From positions 62,001-126,000 of the forward strand of contig JAGPNK010000030.1 of assembly GCA_020746835.1 (NCBI GenBank): a DNA stretch of 64,000 nucleotides. Reading direction: 5' to 3'. The DNA is from Stachybotrys elegans. Lineage: Eukaryota > Ascomycota > Sordariomycetes > Hypocreales > Stachybotryaceae. The notes under the pieces are model-generated. The model searched no databases, was not told the DNA's origin, and saw only the letters and a list, made by a program, of their open reading frames with translations. Made by a program: the position numbers and the translations under genes. Below are positions 20,946 through 32,830 of this stretch, piece after piece. Position 1 is the stretch's first letter; every line of letters begins with the position of its first letter.

Positions 20946-22542
20946 ATGAAGTTCTCACCTGTTGCTTCCGCCGCCGCGGCCTTGTTGCCGTTGGCTTCCG
21001 CGTTTCAACCCGAGGAGTATGAGTCGGGTGAGGTGATGCAGCTGATGATGGAGAGCAAGGAGGTAAACCGGCACGTCGTAACCCTGGCCTCGTACTCTAC
21101 TAACGGTTTAGTCTGCCTGGGCCAAACACCGAGCGGCTGGAGAGTACGACAGCAGCCGATTCAACGGCTTCGCCCAAAACCGTTCAGCTCCCGGCGTCAT
21201 CGAATGCACCAACGGCGTGGTAGAGGCTATCATTGGTGACCCTGACCAGACCTACAGGTGCAACAACATTGTATGTCTGGCGTTCCAAGAGAGAATTTAT
21301 CTGACTTTGTAGGACCTGTATGACTACAAGACCCACGAGGAACTCGGCGATGGCAACAGCGAGGGTTCGGGATCGTGGGGCTGGGTTCACGAGGGCCGCG
21401 AGTTTATTGCCCTTGGCCACACCTCTGGCACGGCATTCGCAGAGGTCACGAAGGAGGGCAAGCTGCGTTACCTCGGTCGCTTAACTGCCACGGGCCAACA
21501 GGTCATCTGGCGCGAGATCAAGACCCTGGGTGACTACCTCATTGTCGGATCCGAGGGCTTGGGTGCCGGTGTGCAGATCTTTGACCTCAAGAACCTTCTG
21601 TACCTCTGCAGCTCCAGGCCCAGGACCTTTGACCCTGAGACCTACCTCACCAGTTGGTTTAATGACCTGACCGAGACGCCTGTTGGTCTTGTTGGGCGCT
21701 CGCACAATGTCGTTGCCAACGAGGAGTCTGGGTGGATCGCCGCCGTCGGATCCGGAGGCCGCCCTGGCAGGAACGACACGTGTGCGGGAGGCATCATCTT
21801 CATCAACGTCGACGACATCACCAACCCGTACAAGGAGGGCTGCGCGTCCCAGGATGGCTATGTCCACGACGCCCAATGTCTTGTTTACCGTGGCCCTGAT
21901 GAGCGTTACTACGGCCGGGATGTGTGCTACGGCTACAACGAGGACACCCTGACCATTTACGACGCCAGCAACCGCACCGGTTTCCCGGCTGCCACCGTCA
22001 TCTCGCGCACCCCATATGTCGGAGCCTCGTACACCCACCAGGGCTGGGTCAACGACCCCAACTGGCAGACTCACCTCATCCTCGATGACGAGCTCGACGA
22101 GGGCGAGATTGACCCCAACCGCACCCACCCCGGATCGCCTGCCATCGACGGTTTTCCAGTTACCTACATCTGGGACATTTCTGACCTCGAGAATCCGGTG
22201 CAAACGGGCATTTACAAGTCTGGCACGCGCTCCGTCGACCACAACCAGTTCATCATTGATGGCCTCGCCTACCAGTCCAACTACCAGGCCGGCCTCCGCA
22301 TTCTTGATGTCAGCTCTATTCCTGAATTCCCTGACGGATCCCAGGTGGAGGAGATTGGCTTCTTTGATGTCTACCCACCCGACGACCACCTCCCTGGCGG
22401 CGGCGCAGCCATCTGGGACTTTGGAACATGGAGTCATTATACCTTTCCCAGTGGCTTTACTGTTGTCCATACCATTGACCGTGGCGCCTTTGTCGTCAAG
22501 CTGCGCGGCCAAGGCCGTGGTAAGGGCAAGTACATTAAATAG
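20946..22542 (+). CDS. secreted LVIVD / choice-of-anchor-B-type protein (fungal 'regulatory P domain' protein)
   Basis: Three exons (20946-21062, 21112-21270, 21313-22542) with introns of 49 and 42 nt, the first with a CTAAC branch site, encode 501 residues. A signal peptide (MKFSPVASAAAALLPLASA) is followed by repeated beta-propeller-like units: LYDYKTHEELGDGNSEGSGSWGW, DYLIVGSEGLGAGVQIFDL, SHNVVANEESG, GGIIFINVDDITNP, DAQCLVYRGPD, FPVTYIWDISDLENP, DHNQFIIDGLAYQSNYQAGLRILDV and VEEIGFFDVYP. LVIVD repeats of this kind are found in extracellular proteins of unknown activity. The gene looks intact and GC rich in coding sequence. Its antisense strand is also open for 377 codons, which is a by-product of codon bias. 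Confidence 0.8.
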
Positions 22543-23895
22543 ACGTAAGGTCAATTGTACGCAAGGTATCACCTGTATATAAAAAGTGACTGTGGCAATA
22601 TCAAAGTTGTACATGCCATATCAGGACCCTAGTTCTCTCGGCGAGGTAGTGAATCGCAGACGAAGCGGTAGATTGAACACCGAGTGTCAACGTGAGTCGG
22701 ACATACACGTTCTGTATAACCGTGCCTGGTCCAACTTTAGGTCTGACGTGGAGGGATAAATATATTAGCCTCAAAAGTATTCTTGCTGCATGCTCAGTCA
22801 ATGTAGCCGGGCGGCAAGGCAGACTGGTTCGCAATAAACTCGCCGACAGAGTTTTATAAGCCTGTGTCCTATATCCCTGCGTTCTTCATGTGTACAAGCC
22901 CAATACATATCCAGCGGCACGCAGGCCAAGAATTAGGGTGGCCCGCGCTTCAACTTCCGTGCCGAAGCAACGCTGACTGTACAGGCAAACAAGAAACGGA
23001 AATGAAGAGCTTTGCGCGTTGCTACGCTAGCCTTGATTGGCTCGCCTTGGATACCTCACAGTATTGCCTTACTATTCTAGGCCCTATCAACGACGGATTT
23101 GATTTGTCGGATTTGATTTGCCGGATTTATTTCTGGACTGTCGAGCTTCATCTGGCAGGTAGTATTAGATAACTGGCAAGTCCGCCTTGCCCCCAAAGCT
23201 GGAGCCTTTGTGTCTGACTGCCATTGGTGTATGCATGTCGGATAGAAGCAGTCGAGTGGGAATTGTGTTATTAATATCCTGTGCGTGTTCATTGCTACCT
23301 TGGCTCCGCCTAAATGCATTGGCTATATTATGTGCTTGTTCATTGCCACCTTGACTCCGCAAATGCATTGGCTAAGTGAAGGGATTGGATGACAGAAATG
23401 CATATTGGGATCAGCAATAAAGAGAGAAGGGGCCTCAGCTCCTATTTTTATTCTCCAGTCCAACTGGAGGCCCAATCTCTTTCGAATTGCCCTTTTTCAC
23501 ATTTCATGGACTAATCTGAGCTTTCATAAATAGCGCAGAGGTCCGAACTGGAAATGAAGCCAGAGCAGATATGATTCAGCCGACTAATCATCGAATCGGC
23601 TCCCAGCCAATTCTCACTCAATATCTTCAGACCTAAGGCGGATGACACAGTCCACAGGGACGATCCCAACTTCCACAGTTCGCTATTTTGAGGATAGCGG
23701 TCGTTGCATATATCATTCGGATGAACCAAGCTGCATCTCCTTCTCAGCGGCTAAGCAGTATACGACCAAGAGCGGCCCTTGAGCCAAGTATGCTCGCTCT
23801 TTCCGTTTCGTACTGAATCGGTAGCTGCTCTGTCACAACCTTTCACTCAATTCCATCTTACATACCAAGAATACATTTCCGGTAACTTAGACCCA
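22543..23895. other. intergenic region with tandem repeats
   Basis: No gene is recognised. It holds a short CGGATTTGATTTG-type tandem at about 23094-23127 and a two-copy tandem repeat at 23280-23374 (listed). Reverse-strand frames across the tandem are repetitive and not gene-like. Confidence 0.45.
23280..23374 (+). repeat. two-copy tandem repeat of about 47 bp
   Basis: TGTGCGTGTTCATTGCTACC at 23280 and TGTGCTTGTTCATTGCCACC at 23331 begin two copies that both end in AAATGCATTGGCTA. They differ by a few substitutions and a small indel. Confidence 0.8.
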
Positions 23896-25395
23896 ATGGC
23901 TTCATTGCTGGACTTCGATCCCACGCAGACTCCAGCGGTACCGCCGCCCACCGGAGTCGACTCAAACTTCATCAACCCACCCTCCCAAGTCTGGCAGCCG
24001 CAAGTAGCCATCTATGCAACTCTTCCAATCGCGTTTATACTTATCCTTCTGCGGATACACACTCGCCTGCGACTATGTCATGGTTTTGGCTCAGATGACT
24101 GTGAGTTCGCCGCGTTGGTTGTCTTAATGTTCGCGCTAACTTAGACACTCAATGAGACTTTTGCATTTTATCCATGGTGCAATCCCTGATTGTGCATCAC
24201 ATTAATATTCTGGCTGACTCCGGGAACAGGTCGCAATGCTGGCTTATTGCGGTGTCATGTTAGCTCAAGGTACGCTCTATTCCTAAATCACCGACCTCCA
24301 ACTTAACTGCTTATCCTAGTAACCGATGAGACTTACGGGAGACATGTTTGGGACATTCCAACAAGTGCCATTACAGAAGATGTACTCCAGGTATGTTGTT
24401 CCCTATTTGTCTTGACCCCGAAGCGAGACTTATCTGTATAGTTGCTCTCTGCAATCTCAATAAGTAATTTCATTGTGAACATGTTCGTCAAAGTATCCAT
24501 CCTGCTGCTCCTCCGACGCATTTTCGCAGTCTCTGATTATTGGAACATGATGTTATGGGTGGGTCTGGGCTTCACAGTCATCTCATACACCGTCATTATA
24601 GTCCTCTGGATCGTATACAGCGTGCCGCACCCCGGTGATGGAGGATGGTTTAGCGAAGGGTACCATCGGCGAGCTCTCAACACCCAACCCACGATAGCCG
24701 TAGCAGCAGGTGTGGTTGGCTGCTTGACTGACTTTTACGTCCTTGCCATACCTCTCAGCACGGTAGCTTCATTGAGAATGTCGAAATCCAAGAAACTGGC
24801 TGTCTCAGCAGTTTTTATGACAGGCTTGCTGTAAGCCTTCCCTGAAAGCACTCACAATTGATCTTGCGCTAATTGCATCAAACTAGGGCTTGCGTTTTGT
24901 CTGTAGTTGGGCTTGCCTTCCGAGTTAGATTTTACCAGCAGTCACTCCTTCGTGATTCGTTCTGGGATTCATCGACTGTCTATGCCCTTAGGTAAGCATC
25001 TATCCACTATACCTTATCATCCTCTAGTTCTGACACCACACAGCGTTGCCGAGGTCAACATTGGACTTATTTGCGCTTGTTTGCCGGTTATCTTTCCGGC
25101 AGTAAAAGCCTTTGTGCGTAGCTCAAGCAGTGCTTGGGCCTCGCTCAAGGAGTCGCTGTTCTCATCCCGCCAGTTGCGTGACCCCGCCTTTGATGACTCC
25201 GGACCAGATGTGCCGGCCAGTCAACAAGGCCTTCCCGAGATCCCAAGAGGAAATCTGGGTATCGTGTTCGAAAACAGAAATACTTGCAATAGGAGACGGG
25301 AAAGTCTTTCGCAAGGCACTCAAGCAGGAAACGAAATGTTGCCCTACTCCGAGCTTCGATCTATGGACATGGACTACCACAAGCATTTGGTATAA
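23896..25395 (+). CDS. Pth11-like / rhodopsin-domain integral membrane protein, 5' exon junction unresolved
   Basis: Likely exons are 23896-~24135, 24230-24269, 24320-24390, 24442-24830, 24887-24991 and 25044-25395. The N-terminus (MASLLDFDP) leads to a first membrane helix (VAIYATLPIAFILILLRIHTRL). Then come HGFGSDD, VAMLAYCGVMLAQ, TYGRHVWDIP, FIVNMFVKVSILLLLRRIF, a segment with YHRRALN, VVGCLTDFYVLAIPLSTVASL, and the last helix AEVNIGLICACLPVIFPAVKAF. The cytosolic tail is Ser rich. This is the seven-helix fungal rhodopsin-domain family often compared with Pth11 receptors; ligands are unknown. The splice between exon 1 and exon 2 does not work cleanly. The obvious donor after GATGACT leaves the wrong phase, and the unspliced frame meets TAG at 24142-24144. 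The gene may therefore be damaged. Confidence 0.65.
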
Positions 25396-26170
25396 CCTAT
25401 CAAAACAGAACGGCTGCTGGCGCTATCTGAAATCGTGTAGTAATTCGAGAGAAATGAACACGACGCCAAATGTGGTCAATTTCATTAAATGTCGCTTGAA
25501 CCTACAGTCAGTTCCATTTCGTGAGAGAAACGTGGGGCGTACACGTTTGAAGAGGTATGGCCAGTATTATCATACCCTTGTGCTTCCGGCATATTTATGT
25601 AATTGAGATCGTTGTACTCCTACTTTGGTTCGATGGCAAGACTTGCTCTCTCTCTTGCAGTCGTTCTTCTACCTCCATATCATTGCGCTATCCATCTTAG
25701 CTCTCGGTATTCTTCATTGCAGCAACAGTAGGCCCAGTAAATCTTTTGCGGTAACCTTGGACTACCGAGTCCTCATCCCATTCTGGAGCAATATCTTTGC
25801 CAGCTCACACGCCAATTCCAGCATATTCGGTAGCGTTGGCGATATTGTAGAGATCAAAACACAGCGGGAGAATCATCTGCGGGACTCCAGCCCTAGCATA
25901 GGTCAGTAAATAACAATTGGAAAGTGTCCTTGTACTCACAGAATAGCCTCGTAGTAACAGTTGGTTCCACCATCGTGGACGGATAGAGCTATATGGCCAG
26001 TGTGAAGCAGAATCAGTGGGTCGAATCGCTAGGTCAGTTTGAAGCCTGGCCAGATACTCGTGGATGGCGCCAAGTGCTTCATTACTATAATCTCAATCTT
26101 TCTGAATTTCTATAGCACCTTGAATCTACTTGCCTTTATTACAGTCGCAGGCAAATTAGCAATAATTATA

Positions 26171-26345
26171 TAGGATTTCCTATTTATATATCCTAATAGA
26201 ATATAAACCAGTGACTTTAAGAAGGCTTTCTTTAATAATAAAGATAATATTAAATTAATAGATAACAATTGATTAATAAATTTAATTAAGAAAAGCTTAA
26301 CTCTTATTGCTAAAGTGAATATTAAAGTTTTCTAGCTATCTGTAT
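26171..26345 (+). repeat. dispersed short repeat, copy 3 (RIP-like)
   Basis: It aligns with the repeat family, but most C are T and many G are A: GATTTCCCGTTCGTGTG becomes GATTTCCTATTTATATA, and GGGATACAGACC becomes AGAATATAAACC. AATAGATAACAATTG is retained. It extends past the usual end, sharing with copy 4 a tail like AATGTCAAAGTCT. Confidence 0.75.
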
Positions 26346-27025
26346 ACTGCAATTGCCTAGAAGATACTGCTGTGGTATTGGGCGCCTAGGGAAGGCTTTT
26401 GCCTAGTGACTTGATTAGAGCTAGATGTAGCTAGCTTTAGCAAGTAATGCAGTCGGGCGATGAGGCTTTGGCGAGTGATGTAGTCAGGTCTGCCGCGAGA
26501 CGCTAGCCATAATTATAGCCCTCTGTTCGTTGTACTACGCTCAGCTGCCCAGGTTGATCAGTATCGTTGGTGGCCCTTCTAGCCAAGAGATGAGAGGATC
26601 TGCGTAGGCTGTGGAAGGTACCGGCACAGCAATTGGTCGGCTGAACTTTGACATTGGGTAGAATGAAGTTCATTGGTATATTCGCCTCAACAATCATAAT
26701 TGCAATCAATGGCGCATTATTGATGATTTTGCTGAGTTCTATGAGGTTTCTGATTCCTGAAAGAATGTACAAGAGAAATTGTAAAGCTCTATCCAAGCTG
26801 AAGTTAATGGACTGTATCAATGGGAACAAGATACCAGGAAGAGGAAATGGGAAACCCATTAACGCCTGGATAAGCTTAGCCAATGACCGGTAAATCTGTC
26901 TGTAAGAATACTTACGCCGGTTATTTCCGAAAATGCCGGCTCCAGGCTAGTCAACTGCTATAAGCTCTAGGAGACCATTCGGACACAAGCCAAGAAATTG
27001 ATAGTCCACTACACGGTCTACCCCT

Positions 27026-27190
27026 GTGGGATTTCCTGTTCGTGTGCCTGAATGGGATACAGACCAGCAACTTCAAGTCGGCCCCTCTGACGATAAGGAC
27101 AATATCAATAAATAACACTTGGCAAGGAATCTATGGTTGTGGCTGCGGCGATGCCAATGTCAAAGTCTCTATATACCGCAATCAGTCCGG
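27026..27190 (+). repeat. dispersed short repeat, copy 4 (long form)
   Basis: It begins GTGGGATTTCCTGTTCGTG and continues past the core into GGTTGTGGCTGCGGCGATGC and AATGTCAAAGTCTC, giving one of the two longest versions seen. It has point changes and a small indel relative to copies 6 and 7. Confidence 0.75.
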
Positions 27191-27569
27191 CACAGTCTGC
27201 CTATAAGTCTGAAAGATAGCTTTCAAGTCACAGGGTTGCAACAATCGGATTGACTGCTTACCTTGACAGTTACTCGGAGACAAATTCGCATATAGTAGAC
27301 ATGCCCCTCGGTCTCGGCCTGCAACCATTCTTGTTCGCATACACTGTTCCTTTTCCTCACTGTACGTATCTACTCTATCGCCCTATTGTTCTTTTCCTCA
27401 ATCATGCATGCAGGCTACCTGGCTAGATGTGTCCGTACTTGGTGACCGACGGAATGCGAGTATTATTTGAATGGCAATATCACTTGCGAGCTGGTTAGAT
27501 ACTTTGGCCGCCTGAAAGACTGCTTGCTAAAGGGCGTTTATTGGACCATTAAAATTGATGTATTTCTGT

Positions 27570-28700
27570 CTATTCATTTCTTGACTTACTCTCCGGGTCA
27601 AAGTAGGGCTTCTCTCCAATGCCAACTACACGGTGGCCTACTCGAAGTTCATCATAGTCATCGGTTGCGCTGTGGAAAACGCTACAGTTATCCCAGGTGG
27701 CTAGCAAAGTTAGTGTTGAATGGATACCAATCAGCAGTCTTACCAAAGTCGTTTTTATTCCTCCACTTGAAGCGAACCTGCAGGTCGTGGTTTTCTAGGA
27801 TCCTCCGGTACAGCAGCTTGGACAACTCCTTGCTTTCGCGGGCGCTTAGTTCGTTGATTCGTGTCAGGAACGGCCCAACAGCAAAGATGGACTTCCAGCC
27901 TGTGACCGGGTTGGTGCGCACAATAGGATGGACTGTCTTTAAGACGCGACCAATGTTTTCTGGGTGTCCGCGAGGTCCTTCAAGGATTTTGTACTTGTCC
28001 GGGTTGGCCTCGGCGGCCTTGACGAATCCTTGGCCCTTGAAAGTCGCGGTGAGACCCTCTAAGAACTTGCGGTAGGGGTCGCTGAAGCGATCGTACAGCT
28101 CGTAGTCCGACGCTCACATAGTGTCTCCGCCATTAGGAGGCAGTTCCGCCAGGCGCAGGCTGGTGTAATCAGCAGGCGTAGGCTCGAATTGGATGTCACT
28201 ATGCCATGTGGAGGCGCCGCCACGCCTGTCAACGCGATCCTTCTTGACATTTCGGTTGATGTAATTGTTGGCGGCAGACGAGATGGAGCTAATCTGCTTG
28301 TCACTCGGGCCAAACTCATTGGTAATGTTGTCAAGGGGTGGACGTGTAGTGTCGATTCAGCCGGCCTGCCAGATAGCTCCCCCAGCTTCAGGATCAGCTC
28401 CTTCTGTAGGTCATCGGTCAGGTTATCCTGAGCACGGAAGAAGACGACTCCTCTTTGGGAGACTGACACACGTTAACCCCTGCCAAAGATTGAACTGAGC
28501 TACATACTGGTAATTGCGAGATCTCGGATAAGTTCCGACGAGTTTTTGGCTCTGAGGACATCATCGACAGGGTTTAGTTCGGGATATTCCCGTCCAATGA
28601 CAGGCGTTGCATCTTCAAACTTGAACGGTTCAAGCACTCCTGTAGGCTGCAGGGGCTCAGGATACGTGGGGGTAGAAACCTCGAAGATAGCAACAGGCAT
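27570..28700 (-). pseudogene. TauD/TfdA-type 2-oxoglutarate-dependent dioxygenase, broken
   Basis: Three exons are recognisable (28508-28700, 27744-28462, 27570-27700) with introns of 45 and 43 nt. The start MPVAIFEVSTPTYPEPLQPTG and the block ELIRDLAITISQRGVVFFRAQ are typical of fungal taurine/sulfonate dioxygenases. The iron-binding motif STWHSDIQFEP (His and Asp) is present. So are FLTRINELSARESKELSKLL, the distal His region NCSVFHSATDDYD, and VVGIGEKPYF. Two lesions break it. A one-base loss in a C run (plus-strand 28335-28338) shifts the frame after HVHPL. A TGA at 28114-28116 stands where relatives have Trp in GGDTMWAS. An intact enzyme would release sulfite from sulfonates. It lies head to head with a damaged Dal5-type transporter. 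Confidence 0.75.
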
Positions 28701-29557
28701 AATGAATAATGGTATGCGGTGATGTAGTGCAGGACAGGTTCCTAGCATTCACGACTCTTTATATGCTTGCATTCAGACATTCATACATACCTTGGGATTC
28801 ACATGTGGGTAGAAGTATTGTGTCACTGGGGTCAAAAATCACGACATAGCTGCTATCTTCTGCTTATCGGACTCGGCACCAGGGGTAAGCAGTAGTTGCG
28901 ATTGTGCGAGTTAGGACTGCGGTGAATTGAGGATGAATGGCTCGTAGCCCCGATCACGACATCGATAGTAGCGCCAGATATCAACGACACAGCTGTTTTA
29001 CCGAGGTGATTCTGTGAGGGCCTTGCAGAGTTCATCTGATGTTTGTAATATTGGCTCCACCTGACAAACCTTCATCATGCAAGCTGAAAGGAAGGAACTC
29101 GGGTACAACGGCTTGTCGGCAATCTCGACAATCAGCCAATTCATTTTCGACTTCTAATCTGCTGTATAACACGAGGCTGGTAACTATCCATTAGTCGGTT
29201 GGAAGAGTCGCACGAATCACGACTTCCGATACAAGTTGCGACACGACCTACGACACAAGTTACGACACGGCTTGGACATCTCGGCAGCTCGCAACATTGT
29301 CCGCCGGATCATCGGACGCCCTGCGATTCTCTGCATCCTGAATCATGTCCCTTGCACTCCGCTTTGTGGATTGCTGCCACGCTACTCCAGGCAGGCATAA
29401 CAATCGTCTTGGCCGCCAAGTTGGCGAAATATTGGGGCTTCATGGCGTGCTCGGATACTGTGATGGCGTATTGAAGCTTGAGGCAGGCCGTTATTGATAA
29501 ATACAGAGTAGACACATATTCCCATAATCATATCCTTCCAACAATCCAGCAATCACA
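28701..29557. other. shared upstream region between dioxygenase and transporter relics
   Basis: The region between two divergent gene starts holds a short run of direct CGACAC-type repeats near 29219-29271 (ACGACTTCCGATACA, GCGACACGACCTACGACACA, ACGACACGGCTTGG). No gene is recognised; the frame at 29199-29474 covers this repeat and has no domain. Confidence 0.4.
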
Positions 29558-31461
29558 ATGGGTCTTCAGAGCAACCCCTCCGATGACAAATTGTCTAACC
29601 CCGATCGCTCGGAGAAGACGGGCTTAGCTTCTACAGACTTGCTTGCTCCTACAGACTCTTCTACCTCGCTTGCTACTCCCGAGCCACGGTCGTGGTGGCA
29701 GAGGTCCCCTAAATATGCCGATGATGCCATAGCAACGCAAAGATCAGCCTTTGACGGTCCTAATGCCGATGCATACCGACCGCGGGATGACTGGGAGAAT
29801 ATTCACCGATTTGCTCCCAGCGCAAGATTGTGCGCAAGATTGACAAGTATATATTAATATTTACTTGCATCATGTTCATGGCGCTCGAGCTTGACCGCTC
29901 CAACATATCTCAGGCCCTCTCCGACGGCATGCTGGCGGATGTTGGGATGGACACAAACGGTACATTCATTCCTTGCTGTGTTAGGACATCGCTAACTGAG
30001 CAGACTTCAACCTTGGCATGACCGTGTTTAGAACTACCTTCCTCCTTGTTGAACTTCCCTCGCAGCTGGTGAGCAAGTATCTGGGCCCTGATAGATGGAT
30101 CCCTATGCAGTTGTGATTGTGGAGTATGGTATCTGCTGTAAGTCACCCATGCACCGTGTCCATGGACCTTTGTCAATTATTCAGGGTCAATTCTGGCTTA
30201 GTGGGAGAGGCTCTTTCCTGGCCTGCCGTGCGCTGATTGCCATATTCATGGGCGGCTTCATCCCTGATGTAAGTCATCCAAGACCTGATACACCGAATCT
30301 AATGAATCAGGTCATTCTTTACCTCAGCTACTTTTACACCTCGACCGAGATGGCTGTGCGTCTGGCCTTCTTCTGGACAGCGTATAATGTAGCGGACATC
30401 ATCAGTGGCTTCTTGGGGGCGGGGTTTCTGCAGCTCCGTGGATGGCATGGGCTGGAGGGATGCCGCTGGCTGTTTCTTTTCGAGGTATGTTCTTTCGTAT
30501 TACGCTTGGCTGGATTGAGTTGGCTTGACAGGGTCTCATGACACTCTTGATTGGCATTTCAGCTTGGTTTCTCATGCCTGCCGGCCCAACGCAGACGGCT
30601 GGCATCCTTCGAGGCTCAGGCTGGTTCGACGAGAGAGAGCAGCGCATCATGGTCAACCGCGTGATTCGTGATGACCCCAGCAAGGGAGGCATGCACAACC
30701 GTCAACCCATTACACCTAGGCTCTTGTGGGACTCGCTCAAAGACTACGACCTCTGGCCTGTGTATGCCATTGGTTTGCTCTTCATCATACCGGGAACTCC
30801 CCCGGCCACCTACTTCACGTTGACGCTCAGAGTTCTGGGGTTCAATGTTCTGGTAACAAACCTGCTCATAATCCCCCAGACTGTATTCAGCATCTTTACT
30901 CTGCTTGGGTTCACGTACCTGGCAGAGAGAACTGGAGAGCGCGCCCTAGTTGGTGCCATTGCACAGCTTTGGAGGCTGCCATTTCTAATCTACCTCTACA
31001 CCGTCGATATTACCACGGCCAACAGACGGGGGTCATTTGGAGCTCTGACCATACTCTTGGCTGCTCCCAGCGGTAATCACCCAAGCCCACTTGTCTAACG
31101 CTTGCTAACTGTGTCAGCCCACGCCGTACAAGTCGCTTGGGCCCCTCGCAACTCCAACGCAGTCAGGTCACGAACTGTCTCTGCGGCACTCTACAACATG
31201 GCTGTACAAATGTCAGGCATCATTTCGGCTAACGTGTATCGAGAGCATGATGCGCCACGTTATCGTGATGGCAACAAGAACCTGATTGCTATTCTCGCCC
31301 TGACCATCTTCATCTACGTCTCGACGCGCTTTTATTGCGTGTGGCGTAACAATAGACGCGAGAAGATCTGGAATGCTATGGATGATGAGCAGAAGAAGGA
31401 ATATCTAGAAGCAACTACGGACAAGGGCAACAAAAGGCTTGACTTTCGGTTTGCTTTGTAA
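29558..31461 (+). pseudogene. Dal5/allantoate-permease-type MFS transporter, broken
   Basis: Exons read 29558-29959, 30004-30137, 30185-30268, 30311-30484, 30532-31072 and 31118-31461, with short introns (42-47 nt). Family motifs occur in order: [119 protein letters not shown], and AVQVAWAPRNSNAVRSRTVSAAL. This family carries anionic organic nutrients, and yeast relatives include carriers linked to sulfonates. Two lesions are seen. A frameshift lies near 29818, between HRFAPS and RKIVRKIDKY, and a TGA at 30114-30116 falls within IPMQL-LWSMV. Outside these the reading frame and splice sites are well kept, so inactivation looks recent. Confidence 0.75.
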
Positions 31462-31702
31462 ACAACCAAATGCAAGCGCCTCTACCACAAGCCTCAAGCT
31501 TTTCTCAATCTAATCTCCCTGCTAAGTGTCATCTTTTGATTTGATATTACCTTAAGCACTCTATTCTTCTGGATAGAACAATCTCTTCGTCAACCTCCCT
31601 TATCTGTCGATTTTCTCGCCTACATCAAAGACATAACAATCTTGAACAAGTCACACATACACCCCACGAACGCAAACAATGCCCCGCACTCTCCACTCTA
31701 TC

Positions 31703-32830
31703 TTAAGATAAATCATCTAGGCATAAATGCCACGGGAGGCTCATTGAACTAGGAATACCAAATACCAAGGCGTCCGTTACCACGACGTGGATCCAACACT
31801 CCCCAGGACGGAACTTATGCTGTCTTATCAAGATCCGAATTTCCTCACTTTCCCCATCTGCCTTATCGATTAAATCGAAAACGTCGTCATCATTAAGCAA
31901 AGAAAGAGTGGTTGCAACTGTTGTAGGCTGAGGTAACCCAAGAGTTACTGGTAGTAGCATCAGACTGATGATTCCAAAAACCAATGCTACTCCGAGCAGC
32001 CCCTGGAGTATCCTAGTACCTGTGGCATCCTGAACAATACGCCGCCGACTCTTATGCGCATAGCTGATTGTCGCATTGAATGTGGTCCCATTCAGCCATC
32101 CTCGGTTAATGGCATCCAAGATGCCAGGATCGCCCGCGATGGGGTATATAACTCCGCCAGTGGAAGTTCGAATGTCAAGGTATGTCGGAATATTTGGAGG
32201 TAAGCGTGTTTGTTCGCTTGCCACTTGCGCAAAGATAATGTTATGCTGCCTTTCAATGGCCTTTGCAACGTCTGCAGCGTTGGCCGGGTCCGATAGAGCG
32301 GACAAAGGGATCACATAGGGCGATGTGGCAAAAAGGCTGAAAAAGGAATTCAATAGCTCTGCCCTAGGAACAAGAGGAGAATCAAAATAGGATTACCACT
32401 CCCTTCTCCCTTGCCTCAAGATACCTTCAGGACGATGAATCTCTCTCCTTGTTTCTTCCTTGGGAATTGATGGGTGGTCTGATCTTATAGTCAAATTAGG
32501 CCCGACGAAGGTTGCGTCAACATTGACAGCGACAATCGATGCACTGCAGCTCGATACGTAGGCAGTAATAGCCAGGTTGTGGTCTGCTGTTTTTAAGTAG
32601 TTACCCCAAAGGTAGAAGTAGTTGCTACAGTCATAAAGCAGCGTCGTATCTACATCGTGTGCCATAGCAAAAAGGGGCATCCATCCTATCGAAATCTTGG
32701 AGAGCCGTCGCCGCTATAGCGTTAAGTTGTGATAAGGATATCGGTCCTTCATATCCGGCTGCTGCCTTACAATGTTGTTCCGGCACATCTATCACCATTC
32801 TATATCCTGAAGGCCAGTTCCTAGGGAATC
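31703..32830 (-). pseudogene. relic of a large integral-membrane protein (DUF3433-like)
   Basis: The reverse strand holds matching pieces in several frames: YRMVIDVPEQHCKAAAGYEG near 32800, a middle part with DCSNYFYLWGNYLKTADHN, and a 216-residue part with YLDIRTSTGGVIYPIAGDPG, ATGTRILQGLLGVALVFGII and SLMLLPVTLGLP. The order and the late membrane helix resemble the C-terminal region of DUF3433-type fungal membrane proteins. Frame changes between the pieces show it is no longer a gene. The family assignment is from memory and uncertain. Confidence 0.4.

Larger units (their letters stand above)
25396..27569. other. gene-poor, partly AT-rich region with repeat copies
   Basis: A marked AT-rich patch (about 26090-26345) contains a RIP-like repeat copy, and a second copy lies at 27026. 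Open frames at 25625-25909 and 26503-26893 have hydrophobic stretches but no known domain, and I do not call them genes. Confidence 0.45.

Noticed and set aside
21481..22614. 377-codon open frame on the reverse strand
   Set aside because: It is the exact antisense of the LVIVD gene; the sense strand has a signal peptide, phased introns and repeats, and the antisense has no domain.
23280..23374. CRISPR-like array
   Set aside because: Only two adjacent near-identical units without spacers, in a fungal genome; it is a simple tandem duplication.
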